64,000 bases of DNA from positions 56,959,348-57,023,347 of the forward strand of contig OX344764.1 of assembly GCA_947034895.1 (NCBI GenBank), in the 5' to 3' direction. This document shows, one piece after another, positions 11,560-22,614 of this stretch (position 1 is the first letter of the stretch; the number at the start of each line of letters is the position of its first letter). Made by a program: the position numbers and the translations under genes. This stretch comes from Rhytidiadelphus loreus. Lineage: Eukaryota > Streptophyta > Bryopsida > Hypnales > Hylocomiaceae. The notes under the pieces are model-generated. The model did no database searches. It had not been told where the DNA came from and was given only the letters and a program-made list of their open reading frames with translations.

Positions 11560-12600
11560 AAATTGTATGGTCTAAACCATTCTTAAGAGTTGGGGTGAAA
11601 CTTGTATTAGGAAACCACAAAAACAGCTTAGCTAGACCGCGTGGTCTAAACTATTCATAAGGGCCAGGGTGAGACATGTATTAAGAAGCCACAAGAACAA
11701 CTTAGACCCCACGGTCTAAACTACTCATAAGGGCCGAGGTGAGATCTATATTAAGAAGTTACAAGAATAGTTTAGACTACGTAGTCTAAACTACTCTTAA
11801 GGACCAGGGTGAAACTTGTATTAGGAACCTACAAAAATGGTTTAGACCACGCGGTCTAAACTATTTTTAAGAATTGAGGTGAGATCTATATTAGGGAACC
11901 ACAAGAACAGTTTAGACCTCATGGTCTAAAATACTCTTAAGGGTTAGGGTGAGACCTGTATTAGGAACCTAAAAAAATGGTTTAGACCATGTGGTCTAAA
12001 CTACTCTTAAGGGCCGGGGTGAGACCTATATTAGGAAGTTGCAAGAATAGTTTAGACCACGCGGTCTAAAACACTCTTAGTGGAGTGAGACTTGTTTTAG
12101 GAAAACACAAGAATGGTTCAAACCTCAAGTTCTAAATTGTACTTGAAGGGGTTATCCAAATAGGGATCACCCTCGGGGTCACCCCCCCAAAAATGGTTCA
12201 AACGACAAGGTTTGAATTGTCAGTGGGTGACCCCTGTATGTTTGGATAACTTCTTGAATTACAATTTAGACCTTGTGGTCTAAACCACGTGAAGACAATT
12301 ACCATGATTTGGATAATCTTCTCTAGTACTATTCATACCTCATGGTCTAAACTATGTGAGGGAGATTACACAATTTGGCTAACTTTGTCATGTACAATTC
12401 AAACCTTGTACTCTAAACCATTGAAGGGGTGACCAACATTTGGATTCCTCAAACGAGCGGTACATATCTTGTAGTCTAAACCGTAATTAGAGGTGATTTA
12501 TATTGTTGTCTCCACATTGTGGTTTAGACCACAAGGTTCGAACTAGTCTTTTGGGGTGACCACAATGAGAGGTCTAAATCCATCCTAGGTGGTCTTTTAG
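11560..12600. repeat. Array of ~70-bp palindrome-bearing tandem repeats
   Basis: From 11560 to about 12130 there are eight units of 70-71 bases. Each contains a near-perfect palindrome of the type GTTTAGACCACGCGGTCTAAAC followed by a spacer with CTCTTAAGGG, GGGTGAGA, CTTGTATTAGGAA and CACAAGAA. Unit starts (GGTCTAAA) fall at about 11572, 11642, 11711, 11781, 11851, 11921, 11991 and 12062. Beyond 12130 the palindromes persist in degenerate form (for example GTTTAGACCACAAGG near 12523) without the regular spacer. Each unit could extrude a stem. The array lies just 5' of the DUF7869-like gene and may be the subterminal region of that element, which is inference. Confidence 0.85.
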
Positions 12601-15204
12601 CGTTACTTGTAGATTCCATGTTCAGATTCTAGAGTTGTCATAGCTTGCCTCATCTACTAATTCTTGTTGTAAATTCAATGACCTTCCATGTATGTTCCCG
12701 TGTATGTCATGGTTTATAAACATTTTTTGCGTCCACTATGCTTTTATATGTACATGACATTTCTTTGTCATTCATTTTGCTATTTGCACTTCTTTATCTA
12801 ACTATAATACTTTTGCAATACAACTTCTCATATAATTCACTTCTCTAAACTCAATGGCTTCTTTGTCCGATGACAATGAGGTATTTCCAGATCCTTCTTT
12901 AATCAACATCAACCATTTGATCCCTTGCGTCATTTTCAAGGGTGTCATTCATTGAATTTTCAATGCGCAAGATGCCTTCAAAATGAGGAAGACTTTTACA
13001 TGGATGAATCTTCTAGCTAGGCTATTGATAGTAGTCCCATTCCTAATTGTGAGGGCATTGGCCGGGATGGGTGGTTTGGAAAGGCGTTGCTTGCAAAGCA
13101 TACAGATGGTTCTAATTTTGACAAAGTGGTTATAATCAATACAAATGCAAATGCATGCATAGATGGAGAAAGGAGGCTAGGGCTCAATGACGTTGGAATT
13201 GTTGTGCTAGAGACTACAATGGGGACCCCAATATTGGGGATACATGCCTACGTTGACCAACGTGCCAATTGTTTTATGAAGGTGAAACTGGGTACGTTAG
13301 TGTCCATGATCACGGATAAAAGTGGGATGCTATGAATAAGGAATTGGAGGGAAATTGCAAAACTAAAGGAAAAAGAAAGTACCATTCTGAGAAGAGAGTT
13401 CATGCTACCCCTCTAGTGGACAAAAGGACAAAACTATTGTCAGATCAATCCATATTAGATGTATACTCACAAGAGTGTTGGGATCAACATTGTACTAAAA
13501 AATTAAATCCTCTCACTATTCATGTACTTTGGAATGAAATGCATTTGCAAACCTTTCAAGTCAAATCTTCAAAGAATTTGGACATTCACAAGATGATGCA
13601 CAAAGAAGTTGGAACCGGAATCAAACTTGTCACTGTAGAAGACATGGACATTTGTCCCATTGGATGGAAGATCATCCACATTCCACAATATTAGTGAGTG
13701 CACTTTTCAAAGATATTTGGCTAAGGCAAAAAACAACGAGAGAAGTGCTCCACACAACAATTCCAATAGAACTAAGGCATAGGCTGCAACTATTCAAGCA
13801 ATAGAGACTTTGCGCTCTTTGTTGGAAACAAAAGCAGACCACATGCCCCATCTAGAATGCACACTGCCTATGGGCAAAAAAACGTACGTAAAAGTTCTCC
13901 TTGCTAGTACAAAATGGAAGTAATTTTTGGCAACAATGAACGAGGTAAGAATTGCACAGACATATTGCTACAATACAAATTATTGGAGGATGGATTTAGG
14001 GAAGATATTGCTGAGGTGTTCCATCATTTATGAAAATTCAAGTCCTCGTATTCAATTACTTTTTAATAATGAACTCTCAAATGCAACTATACAAGTGATT
14101 CCATTGATTGTAGGTGAACGAGAAATCAAGATTACCAAAAGTATCGCAATCAAGCTTTAGCAAAATCCTGACAAAATACTTTTCCGACTACACCATCAAA
14201 GGAAGAGGAGATTCATTTGCAAGATGTAGCATTTGTGACAATTTAAAGCAATTACGGGCCATGTTTGTACTAGCAATTGAGGAATATAACCGCATTCAAA
14301 AGCGTTATGATAATCACGTATTCCTTCAAGAAACATGTCGTCATGTATACTATCATAGTAAAATCTTATCTGTGCTTCGACCATCTCAAGTGTTGTCCAT
14401 CATCCATGACAAAATGGACCATTCAAAAACCAGTTGCCCTGCACTTGTAAGGAAAACCAAGGCACTAAAAGGATTGATGAAGTTGCATGTCAAAGTGACG
14501 GGCATGTTTGCACATGGGCACGGGGATGGCAAATACACACATTACAGTTTGGATGTATTTAAAACTGATAGCAATTTCACAATGGGGTCGATTGCAAAAT
14601 TGTTGTGGGATTTGGAAGACCCCCTTACAAAGTCTTCACACTTGTTATTTCAAGGGGCAGGCAATACAAATTTGTATTGGGCCTTGCTCAAGGATAGCAA
14701 GATTTGTGTCAATTCCTTAGGAGACATTCCTTCACAACCAATTGAAGCACATCCACTGCCACCAGTACTGTACATCTAAATGGACAACTCTTGGAAGGAA
14801 AACAAAAATTGGTCCCTATTGATTGCAAGACAAATTGTGAAGGAGGTGGTAGTATCATTTATGATGGTGGGTCACACTCACAACAACATTGATGCATCAT
14901 TTGGTCAATGGAGCATGCAACTTTGTGAGAAAGACCATCCAAACTTACCATTGTTGATGCAGTCGTACATGGAAATGGAGCAAGATCTTGTCATTCCTTA
15001 CTTAATAGAGGAAGTGCCAGATTTCAAAGCTTTCATTAACCTTATATAGGGATGAGTAAAAAACAGCTCGTGGGCCATTCGAATGGAAGGCAGTATAAAT
15101 TCTTCATGGACAACAACGGATGGCCAATCATGTAAGACAAACTGAAATGTATGAACAAGACATGAGAGCCCAAAGATGGACAGTAGTAGAAAAAAACAAT
15201 GAGT

Positions 15205-15278
15205 AGGTTTGAACCTTGCACCTTATACTTGGGGTGCAAGGTGAGAACCGTCCAAACCATTGCACCACATACTCACAC
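15205..15278 (-). ncRNA. tRNA-like (SINE head) module, decayed
   Basis: On the minus strand an A-box-like TGGTGCAATGG is followed about 35 bases later by a B-box-like GGTTCAAACCT, at the spacing of a type 2 RNA polymerase III promoter. The flanks GAGTATG and CCTACTC can partly pair like an acceptor stem. The D and T stems are imperfect, so it is not a working tRNA gene. It is best read as a tRNA-derived SINE head or a captured tRNA relic inside the CACTA-type element. Confidence 0.45.
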
Positions 15279-15331
15279 ACATGTGATTGTGTGGAGTACT
15301 TTCTTATTTATGTAGTTTATGTTTGTTTTTT

Positions 15332-15722
15332 CAATTTGGTCTTTTTCAAAGTCATCAGACTTTAGAGGCCATTTAGGAATAGAAAAACAACTTTTAAAAA
15401 AAATAATTCAACTAAGAAAAGTTGCTAAATCAAATTATCTTTCATCTCCAAAAATTCGTTTTCATTTTCAAGTCTCCAATAAAAAGTTATGAATAAATTT
15501 CAGAGAGGGTCTTTCATGATGTCAAAAGAAAGTTCAATCCAACCCCTCCTTGAAATTTATTCATAACTTTTGATTGGAGACTTGAAATTTTAAACGGATT
15601 TTTGGAGATGAAAGATAATTTGATTTAACAAGGTTTTTTAGTTGAAAGTTATTAAAAAGAAGTGTTTTTTTCTATTCTTAAATGACCTCTGAAGTCTGCT
15701 GACTTTGAAAAAGACCGAATTG
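15332..15722. mobile_element. 391-bp foldback (long-palindrome) element nested in the CACTA-type element
   Basis: The left arm TTTGGTCTTTTTCAAAGTCA is mirrored by TGACTTTGAAAAAGACCGAA at the right, and the pairing continues through GACTTTAGAGG-CATTTA-GAATAG into TTATGAATAAATTTC near the centre (about 15528). Nearly the whole length is one hairpin with few mismatches. Such elements are mobilised in trans or arise from MITEs. A clear target duplication was not identified. Confidence 0.8.
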
Positions 15723-16812
15723 TGAATGATTTAGTTTAAAAGAAAGAAAAATCATTATTTATAGAATACTAAACATGGTGATTTAAACATTTTTCAAATA
15801 AAAAAACTTACTTGAGATTCTTGAAAGTTAAAATTAACAAAAAAAGTGTTGATTTTTTGGTTGATTTAGAATTGCAGTATTCAAATCAACAAAAAAATTG
15901 TTGATTTTGGCAGTTTTTACTAGAATCAACAAAAAATTGTTCAAATGGACGATACAATATCAAAATCAACACTTTTGTATTGATGTTTTGTTGATCTAGT
16001 CATTGTTTTTCTACTAGTGGGATTGAAGTTGTGGAAAGAAGATGCTGAGCACAAACCCATGCTTCCCCAAGAGGATCCCCCAGCAGTGGAACCCAAGAAA
16101 ATGGCAAATGAAGTAGAGATTGTTCGTGGATACATCCGACATTGGACAGAAATATCCAAAGAAGATACAACGGTTGAGTACAAGGCCTACATGTTGCATT
16201 TGGTGCCATATTGGACCGATGTGAGAAATGCACTAAGTGATGGAATTAAGAAATATACACAACTACCCACTCAACTAAAGCACGGATTTTGGCCTCGAAC
16301 TCAACAACTAGGGGATTTTATGACAGATTTCAACCCAAGACGGAAGTATGCGAGAGGAGCTTGAAAAGGAAGAGCCCTACATTGGCCCTCTCAAAAAGAG
16401 GCCCCCACGAGCATACAACGTGGCCATCAATGTCCGTGAAGGTTTCTACTTATTTGTCAAACCAGGCTTGGATTGTGAAGAGCTTGTGTGGCTTGGCAGG
16501 GCAATGGAGAATTTACAATTTGATCCAGAAGCTAACTACTATATATCGTGAAGTTCGGGTACGTTGGTACACACCATGTGGAAGGTCCAAAAATGTACAA
16601 CAGTTGTACGCAAGGTGGAACATGAAGCAACTTTCAAATGGAAGCTTGACCGAACATGTAGTATAGCTGATTGGATTTCAACAGATAGCATCTTAGCATC
16701 GTGGAAAATGCCAAAGAATGATGGAGAGAGCTTTGTTACACCACGAAAGCAAATAGCATTTGCGATGGATAGTTTATGCCAATGTGTAGAACAAGAACAG
16801 CAAGGCCTATAA

Positions 16813-18853
16813 ACTCTCTTATGCTTGGGAGCTTCTAAAACAAGGGACTAATGCACATGTCACTCTAGTGGAAGACAAATCTCTACGTATAACAAACTTA
16901 GTTGTAATTTTCTAGTTTGTGAATTTTAATTTTGATTGTGCAAGTCCTCTCGAAGGAGAAAAGGCTACATACTTGGCAACATATATACATTCAAACCATT
17001 ATATTCAACAAGAACTATGAGTATCTTTCCTTTCCTTTCTTGTCCATTTCAAATTGTCATATTTTGGACCTCTTATTTCTTGACTACGAGCTCCAAAGAG
17101 ATGCAGAACCTCAGATCAAAACTCATACCCATCATTACACACAAACCAAACATGGTCTCTCCAATATTCTATGTGTGAGGTGCACCAAAGAATCTACAAA
17201 TGTTCCACACTCTCATATGTACACTACATCCAAGGTCTTTAGCTCCTCTTCTCTTCTACAATTGGGCTTTAGGGGAAAGTGGCATGGGAATACCGCCATT
17301 TTAACAAAATTTTGGTTTTAACCAATCAAAGCATGCCACGATGGCAAAACTCTCCTGCATTGACATTATGTTTGAGTTTTACCACCAATCTGGCAGCTCC
17401 TTGCATTGGTGTCCCATGAACTGGACAATTGGTATCAATCCAAAATTTGGGCTCCTCCTCAACAGTCACGAGGAGAGCCGGTTGTGTTTAAACGTTCACA
17501 CTGTCAAACATGCGACTGGGCACAATTTCTTGTGAGAACGGCTCCAATTTGCAAAGACCCGGCCTTTTCATCTAATATTCATTGTCTGCCAATCTGGCTC
17601 AGTTGGTTGTGTAGCTAGCTGCTGAGATTCTTTGACTCAGATTTTATTGGCAACAGTGATCTCTTTCTTTTTACATTTTGATAGATTTCTAAGTTAGTTC
17701 ATGAAGATAATTAGGGTATTTGTTTAATTACCCTTGGAACATGCTTCAAAATCCCACTGTAGAATCGATCTTTAGAAACGGATTGTCATTACAAGAAATC
17801 TGAGCCCTCGGGAAGGCTGTGAGTGTTTTGGGGAGTTTGGTACATTTATAGTGAAAAATCATTGTTTTTAAATTGATTCTTCAAAATTTGAGGTGGCACT
17901 ACTTGTGACACTTCAGCACCACGTCGAATTGCAGGCTTTATAAATATTTTTTTAATAAATAAATTATTTTTAAATTATTTTTAAAATAAATAAAAATTTA
18001 ATGGTTTGTATTTGCACTGAGGGCCTGCTGAAAATCAAATCCTAACAGGCTATTTGAGGGTTCATAATTTTCTTAATGGTCCTTAAAATTGGAGCCTAGT
18101 CAATGAAATTTGACTCAATACTCAAGTCAAATTCTAGACCAACCTAGGTCATTGTTTTCTCTCCTAGTTTGGAGAATCCCCTCTATAGAACTATGAAAAA
18201 GAGCAAAATATGAAAGAGAGAAAAGGAATTCAATTGAAAATATAGAACTTATCCCCTAAATGCTTCTAGCCTTTTCTAAGCTTCTTGGAATTCACTCTAA
18301 ATTGAACAAAATCTTGACAACATTTTGATAGGTTTTATCAATTTTTTTTTTGAATTGCAACTAAATAAATTCAAACTAGACTTGCTAGGGATTACATGGG
18401 AAAAGAAAACACAACAATATCACTTGTGGATTGAAAGATCATTATAATATTAGATCATGAGGATGTTAAAATTGTGAAAATGATTTGAAGTCTTTCAATT
18501 GTCTTTAGTTTCACAAGTCAGATCTAAAAAATTGGTCACCAAAAAAAATATGAGGTGAAAGGGAGTAATATGCATAACCCTAATCAATTTACAACTTCTC
18601 AAAATCTAGTACTCTACAATTTTTCAAAAATAAACTAGACTTCAAAAAAGAATTTTTCAAAAATATAAACTATTCAAAATAGTAAAATTGGTTAGGTTTT
18701 ATTTAACTTGAAAGTGTTGTTGACACCAAAATTTGGTGTCTTGGGCATTTCTAAAGGGGTTATAAAAAGAAGTCATAATAGTTTATGATGCAAGATAATA
18801 CAAGACTTTAGGACCCTAGGTACTAAATCTCAAATTATTCATATCTTCACAAT
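16813..18853. other. Intergenic, no gene recognised
   Basis: Several open frames up to 129 codons occur between 16932 and 17618 but none shows a motif, and they overlap in different frames. From 17930 on the sequence becomes strongly AT-rich with poly-A/T runs. A promoter or regulatory role cannot be judged. Confidence 0.45.
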
Positions 18854-18873
18854 GTTACCAATTTTAACACCAT

Positions 18874-19140
18874 GTTACCAATTTTGCCCTCAAATTTGTC
18901 ATGTATTGGTGGTAACTATAACTGATATTTTGTTAAGATGGCAGTATTCCACAACCTTGACACTTTTAGGTTTAGACCATGCAGTTTGAAATGTATATTG
19001 CTCCTACTATAGATTTCAAACCGTGCGGTTTGAAATCTATACCAGTCCTAGAAATTGAATACTGCCATTTTAATGGAATATCTGTTGATTCAAATTGAGC
19101 ATGTACCGCACAGGTACATGACAGAGGTGAAATTGGTAAC
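18874..19140. mobile_element. Foldback MITE with GTTACCAATTT termini
   Basis: GTTACCAATTTTGCCCTC at 18874 is mirrored by GAGGTGAAATTGGTAAC ending at 19140. Inner arms also pair: GGCAGTATTC near 18940 with GAATACTGCC near 19065. The centre holds the palindrome ATTTCAAACCGTGCGGTTTGAAAT, similar in style to the 11.6-kb array. A second GTTACCAATTTT lies just outside at 18854. No coding content. Confidence 0.7.
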
Positions 19141-20495
19141 AGGCCGGGGGGTACTGATAAACTCGAGTGAGTACTTTTGAGGTTTCGTGAACATTGTGGA
19201 TGCCACCGACGTTAAGTTACTTAGATTTATCAGAAGTAAGATTCCGAAGATTTCAACGGCTTAGAAGACATCATCAACGTCACAACAGACACTGCAAAGA
19301 CCGCCTTCCATGGCCAATACTTTTAAAAACTACCGACACCAAGTTTTGGAATGGATTAGTTCATGCTACCGGCCGGAATCATGTTTAAGCTAAGTAAGTG
19401 ATCGCTTAGTCTGAGATCGATAGCATTAAAAACCTCCGTATGTAATTCTCACAGCAATCTGCAGTAGATGCAAAGTGCACTGATTTCATCCACAACAGTA
19501 AGCTACGATTTTAGAGACATAATTATGCAAATTGAAATTTCTTCCACTCTGCATTTCCAAGCTAGGATTTGCAACCCCGTCCTTCTCCCGTCTCCCTAAA
19601 TCATTTCATTAATTTCCTTCTTTGATTTTACAAGGGTCCACCCACGTACGCCAAGTTAATGGAATTGACTTAAGCAATTCGATTGATCTTCTGTCTGTGA
19701 GGAGAAGCATCCATGTCTGGGGGTGGCAGACTCACAGATTGATTAATTGTATATTGAACTCTTGCTTCAAGTCAATCTTCAATCGAATGGACTCCTGGAA
19801 TTCAATGTCAACTGACACTGAGAAACACTGTTAACTTCGACCGTGGAAAAACTGCGAGTACGTGTCGAGGCTCCTTCCTGGCACTTGTAGCCATGCATCT
19901 CTTGGTCCACGCCACTTTTTCACTTACGTGATCATCTAGCTATCTCATGACTATCAACTCTCGTGATTTCAGGCATGAATTGAAGCTTTCTGTATGTCTG
20001 TCCAAACATAGAAGTAGAAGTACCCCAACACTCTTCAATTCATCGATTCACATTGGTGTTTAGATCTGAGATTTACTCTTCTTCAAACATGAAAAAGCGG
20101 AAGCCGGCAGTCTGCAAGGTTCGACTGTGCAGACATTTATTAATTAATGAATTAATCCTTTCAGTAAAAATCATAAAAAATGTTCTCTCTTTCCAGATTT
20201 TCATGTGAAAAATTCCGTGCTCAGACAATCCTCGGACCCCCTGAAGAAGATGATTCATGTGTGAAAAATGACCACCGTCCAATGTCTGTGAAACTTGAAG
20301 TCGAAGTCTATTTCACAGTCACGCGCTTCCTAAAGAAAATATGTGATAATCAGTTTCTACACGCTGTAAATTTGTCTGCTGATTTTTTTTTTCTTTTAAT
20401 TTGTCTGTGAATGAAGCCATTTCTACACGTTTATATGGTATCCACCTTGCAGACATTGAGCCCAATATATACGTTGTGTATCTCTCTCGATCTCC
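19141..20495. other. Upstream region of the 5-exon gene
   Basis: No convincing exon. Open frames at 19194-19388 and 19622-19834 have no motif and no phase-compatible splice link to the gene at 20496. The region probably holds its promoter and 5' leader; a TATA-like ATATATACG lies at about 20466, 30 bases before the ATG. Confidence 0.4.
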
Positions 20496-22614
20496 ATGCC
20501 AGAAATTAGAGACCATCAGTTATCTGCAACTGTTGTAGCTAAGCTTGCTTGTGTTGGATTGCTTGCAAAAGTTGGACATCAAACTGCTCATCTGATCCAT
20601 AGCCTTCCAGGTAAGTCGTTTTTTTGAGTTGTAAATGGAACTAAATTTACAGTGAGACAGAGGTGGAGTGTTTTGAAGATTCACGATGTGTGAAAAAAAA
20701 GAAAAAGAGCGAGAAGGTTTCACATAAGATTGGACATCTGGTTTGCTAGCCTGCGATATGTGCTGTCTAATTAATCATCTGCTGTTTGGAGACTTGATAC
20801 AGTTTTTGGGCAGAGAATACCAAATTACCTGTCATTGAAGAACTCTGAACCAGTTTGTTTGGAGTAGTTTTACTAACTTCATCACATGGATGCAAATTCT
20901 GTGTCATATTGTTGATGCGAATACAGAGAAGAACTAAAGTTCAGATGATAAGAGTATCATGAATGGAGAGTTTGTTGGGGTTAGTAGTTTCATTAACTAC
21001 GTAAATCACGTGGATGTTATTACGGTATATTGTGGATACAAATTTGTCATTGAGGGAAAATAATTCTGGTCCTAAGACGAGGGAGCATAGTAACATGAAT
21101 TAAGAATTTGGTGCATGAGGTAGTTCTATTACACGGTTGCAGAGTACATGTGTTGTGTGCTGGGGTAATTCTATTAGCTACATGGATACAGTTTACTCGT
21201 CTTTAGTTATTGCTGATACAATTTTATGTTTTACATCGTTGATGTTTGGTGTACGTGCCTCTTTAAACAGCTGCTTCAACTATACGACTACACTGCAATC
21301 TTCCACTTGAGATTTGGAGATCAACTCTCGTTGCAAGCCATTGAATTTACTTCGATTTCCAGTCACCCGCCGCCGACAAAGGAATTCTTTCACCATGACC
21401 GACAGATATCTCCATGAAGTAATCAGACCCCTTTCATTTCTGCCTCAATCATGATGTAATCTCTCTGTATGCATTTTCTATGTGCGCATAGGCTTGGGCA
21501 TGTAAATCTGTCTCCCTATTTTGTGATCATGTAGGTCCCTTACTCCCAGCGGTGATTGAAGTCCTTCACTGTCACGTTGAAAGCGCACAAATCAATAGAG
21601 AGTAAACCCATAGAAAAGTTCATATCCTCATTGCAATGAAAACTCCATGAATTCCATGTTTGAACTTATAGACTTTCTTTTAAGAAACGTTGCATCTCGT
21701 ATTGATTTCCAATTCTACACTGAATACAGACTTATAGGATGACTCCAAGGAATACTGCACTATTCGACGCATCAGAGCGCCCAGCTGATGAGGTAAACAC
21801 CTTCACCTCAAAATTATGGTTACAATGACAGAGTTTCAGTGGGTGCAAGTGTGCTGGAATCCATGTATGGACTTGTACTGATGGGTTTTTTCCAATTATT
21901 GTACATCTTGAAACAGATCACAGTAAAGATACGCCTGAAATCGACTTCGTTGGTTCTCAAGGACTTGAATAAAAAGCTCACTCCTGATAACATGAGTAAG
22001 TACTGTTTGAAGTTGATTCTCTTGAACGCACTCAGATAATTACACCTAAAATAATCTGAACACGCATTTGAGCATGGTTTATATTATTAAATGGACCAAG
22101 TTTCTGTTGAGTCTTGTGAAGAGTCAGAAGTGGATTCTGGAATCTCGTCGAATACAGTTTTTGGACACAGAATGAATAAACTAAGAATTTTCGAAGAAAT
22201 GTAAACAAGTGTACCCAAAATCGATCCTAGTCTCTCAAGAATACCGACTGTACAGTTTAGGCAGGAATATGTAGGGATAGATATTAGAAACAGGTCACAA
22301 TTAGGGTGCAGCCACCTTGGTCTCATTCACATGAATTGACTTGGCAATGCCTGAATGTTCCATTTCTTTTCCACCTTCCAATCTTGTATCCAATTTATTT
22401 TTTGTGCAGCTTGAGACTTGCCAGTGGTCCCAATTTTTTATTTCTCCGAATGTAAAACTGAGTTGTTGTCTGTTCATGTGCAGCGGCTTCTCAAGATGGT
22501 AAAAACAAGAACGCCATCGTTGTTCGAGGCACTCCTCCAGATGGTAGTTATGGTGAAGACAATATTCTGAAGGTGGTGAAGAATTTCGACAAAGGAGCAA
22601 GTATCATTCGATGA
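20496..22614 (+). CDS. Five-exon gene for a 164-aa protein of unknown function
   Basis: Exons by eye: 20496-20610, 21312-21418, 21730-21792, 21917-21995, 22484-22614. Together they give 495 bases, exactly 165 codons with the stop. All four introns start GT (GTAAGT, GTAATC, GTAAAC, GTAAGT) and end AG, and phases (1, 0, 0, 1) match across every junction. The protein begins MPEIRDHQLSATVVAKLACV, has a basic stretch with TRRRQRNSF, then ITVKIRLKSTSLVLKDLNKK, and ends with NILKVVKNFDKGASIIR. No domain is recognised and no clear membrane segment is present. Weakest points: the acceptor of exon 2 (TTGAG at 21311) and the start codon. Phase agreement over five exons is unlikely by chance, so I think the gene is real. 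Confidence 0.55.

Larger units (their letters stand above)
15178..16022. mobile_element. 839-bp non-autonomous CACTA-type element with GGA target duplication
   Basis: The left end CAGTAGTAGAAAAAAACAAT at 15181 pairs with the right end ATTGTTTTTCTACTAGTG at 16019. GGA flanks both sides (15178-15180 and 16020-16022). A 3-bp duplication with a CACTA-like terminus is typical of CACTA (En/Spm) elements. Excising it joins EPKDG to LKLWKEDAEH in frame in the DUF7869-like gene, which proves insertion. It carries no transposase. Inside it lie a tRNA-like module (15205-15278) and a nested foldback element (15332-15722). Confidence 0.88.
12854..16812 (+). pseudogene. DUF7869-like transposase-type gene, broken and split by a CACTA-type element
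   Basis: Pieces of one long protein are spread over several frames. Early: HSLNFQCARCLQNEEDFYMD (near 12945) and KVVIINTNANACIDGERRLG (13087-13335). Then a Cys motif FARCSICDNLK, LHVKVTGMFAHGHG, KYTHYSLDVF, LYI-stop-MDNSWKENKNW (TAA at 14777-14779 where CAA for Gln fits), FMMVGHTHNNIDASF, LVGHSNGRQYKFFMDNNGWP, then LKLWKEDAEHKPMLP (16020 on) and a C-terminus to about 16812. The DN-x-x-KENKN and VGHTH-x-x-IDA motifs match the family seen in plants, algae and invertebrates and are thought to form an RNase H-like core (family assignment from memory). Several frameshifts and stops plus the insertion at 15181-16019 make it non-functional. Confidence 0.72.

Noticed and set aside
11560..12130. CRISPR array
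   Set aside because: The ~70-bp units are contiguous tandem copies with no unique spacers, and the setting is a plant genome.
15205..15278. Functional tRNA gene
   Set aside because: D and T stems do not pair properly; only the A and B box words are kept.
16932..17321. 129-codon open frame
   Set aside because: No motif, no splice context, and competing frames of similar length overlap it.
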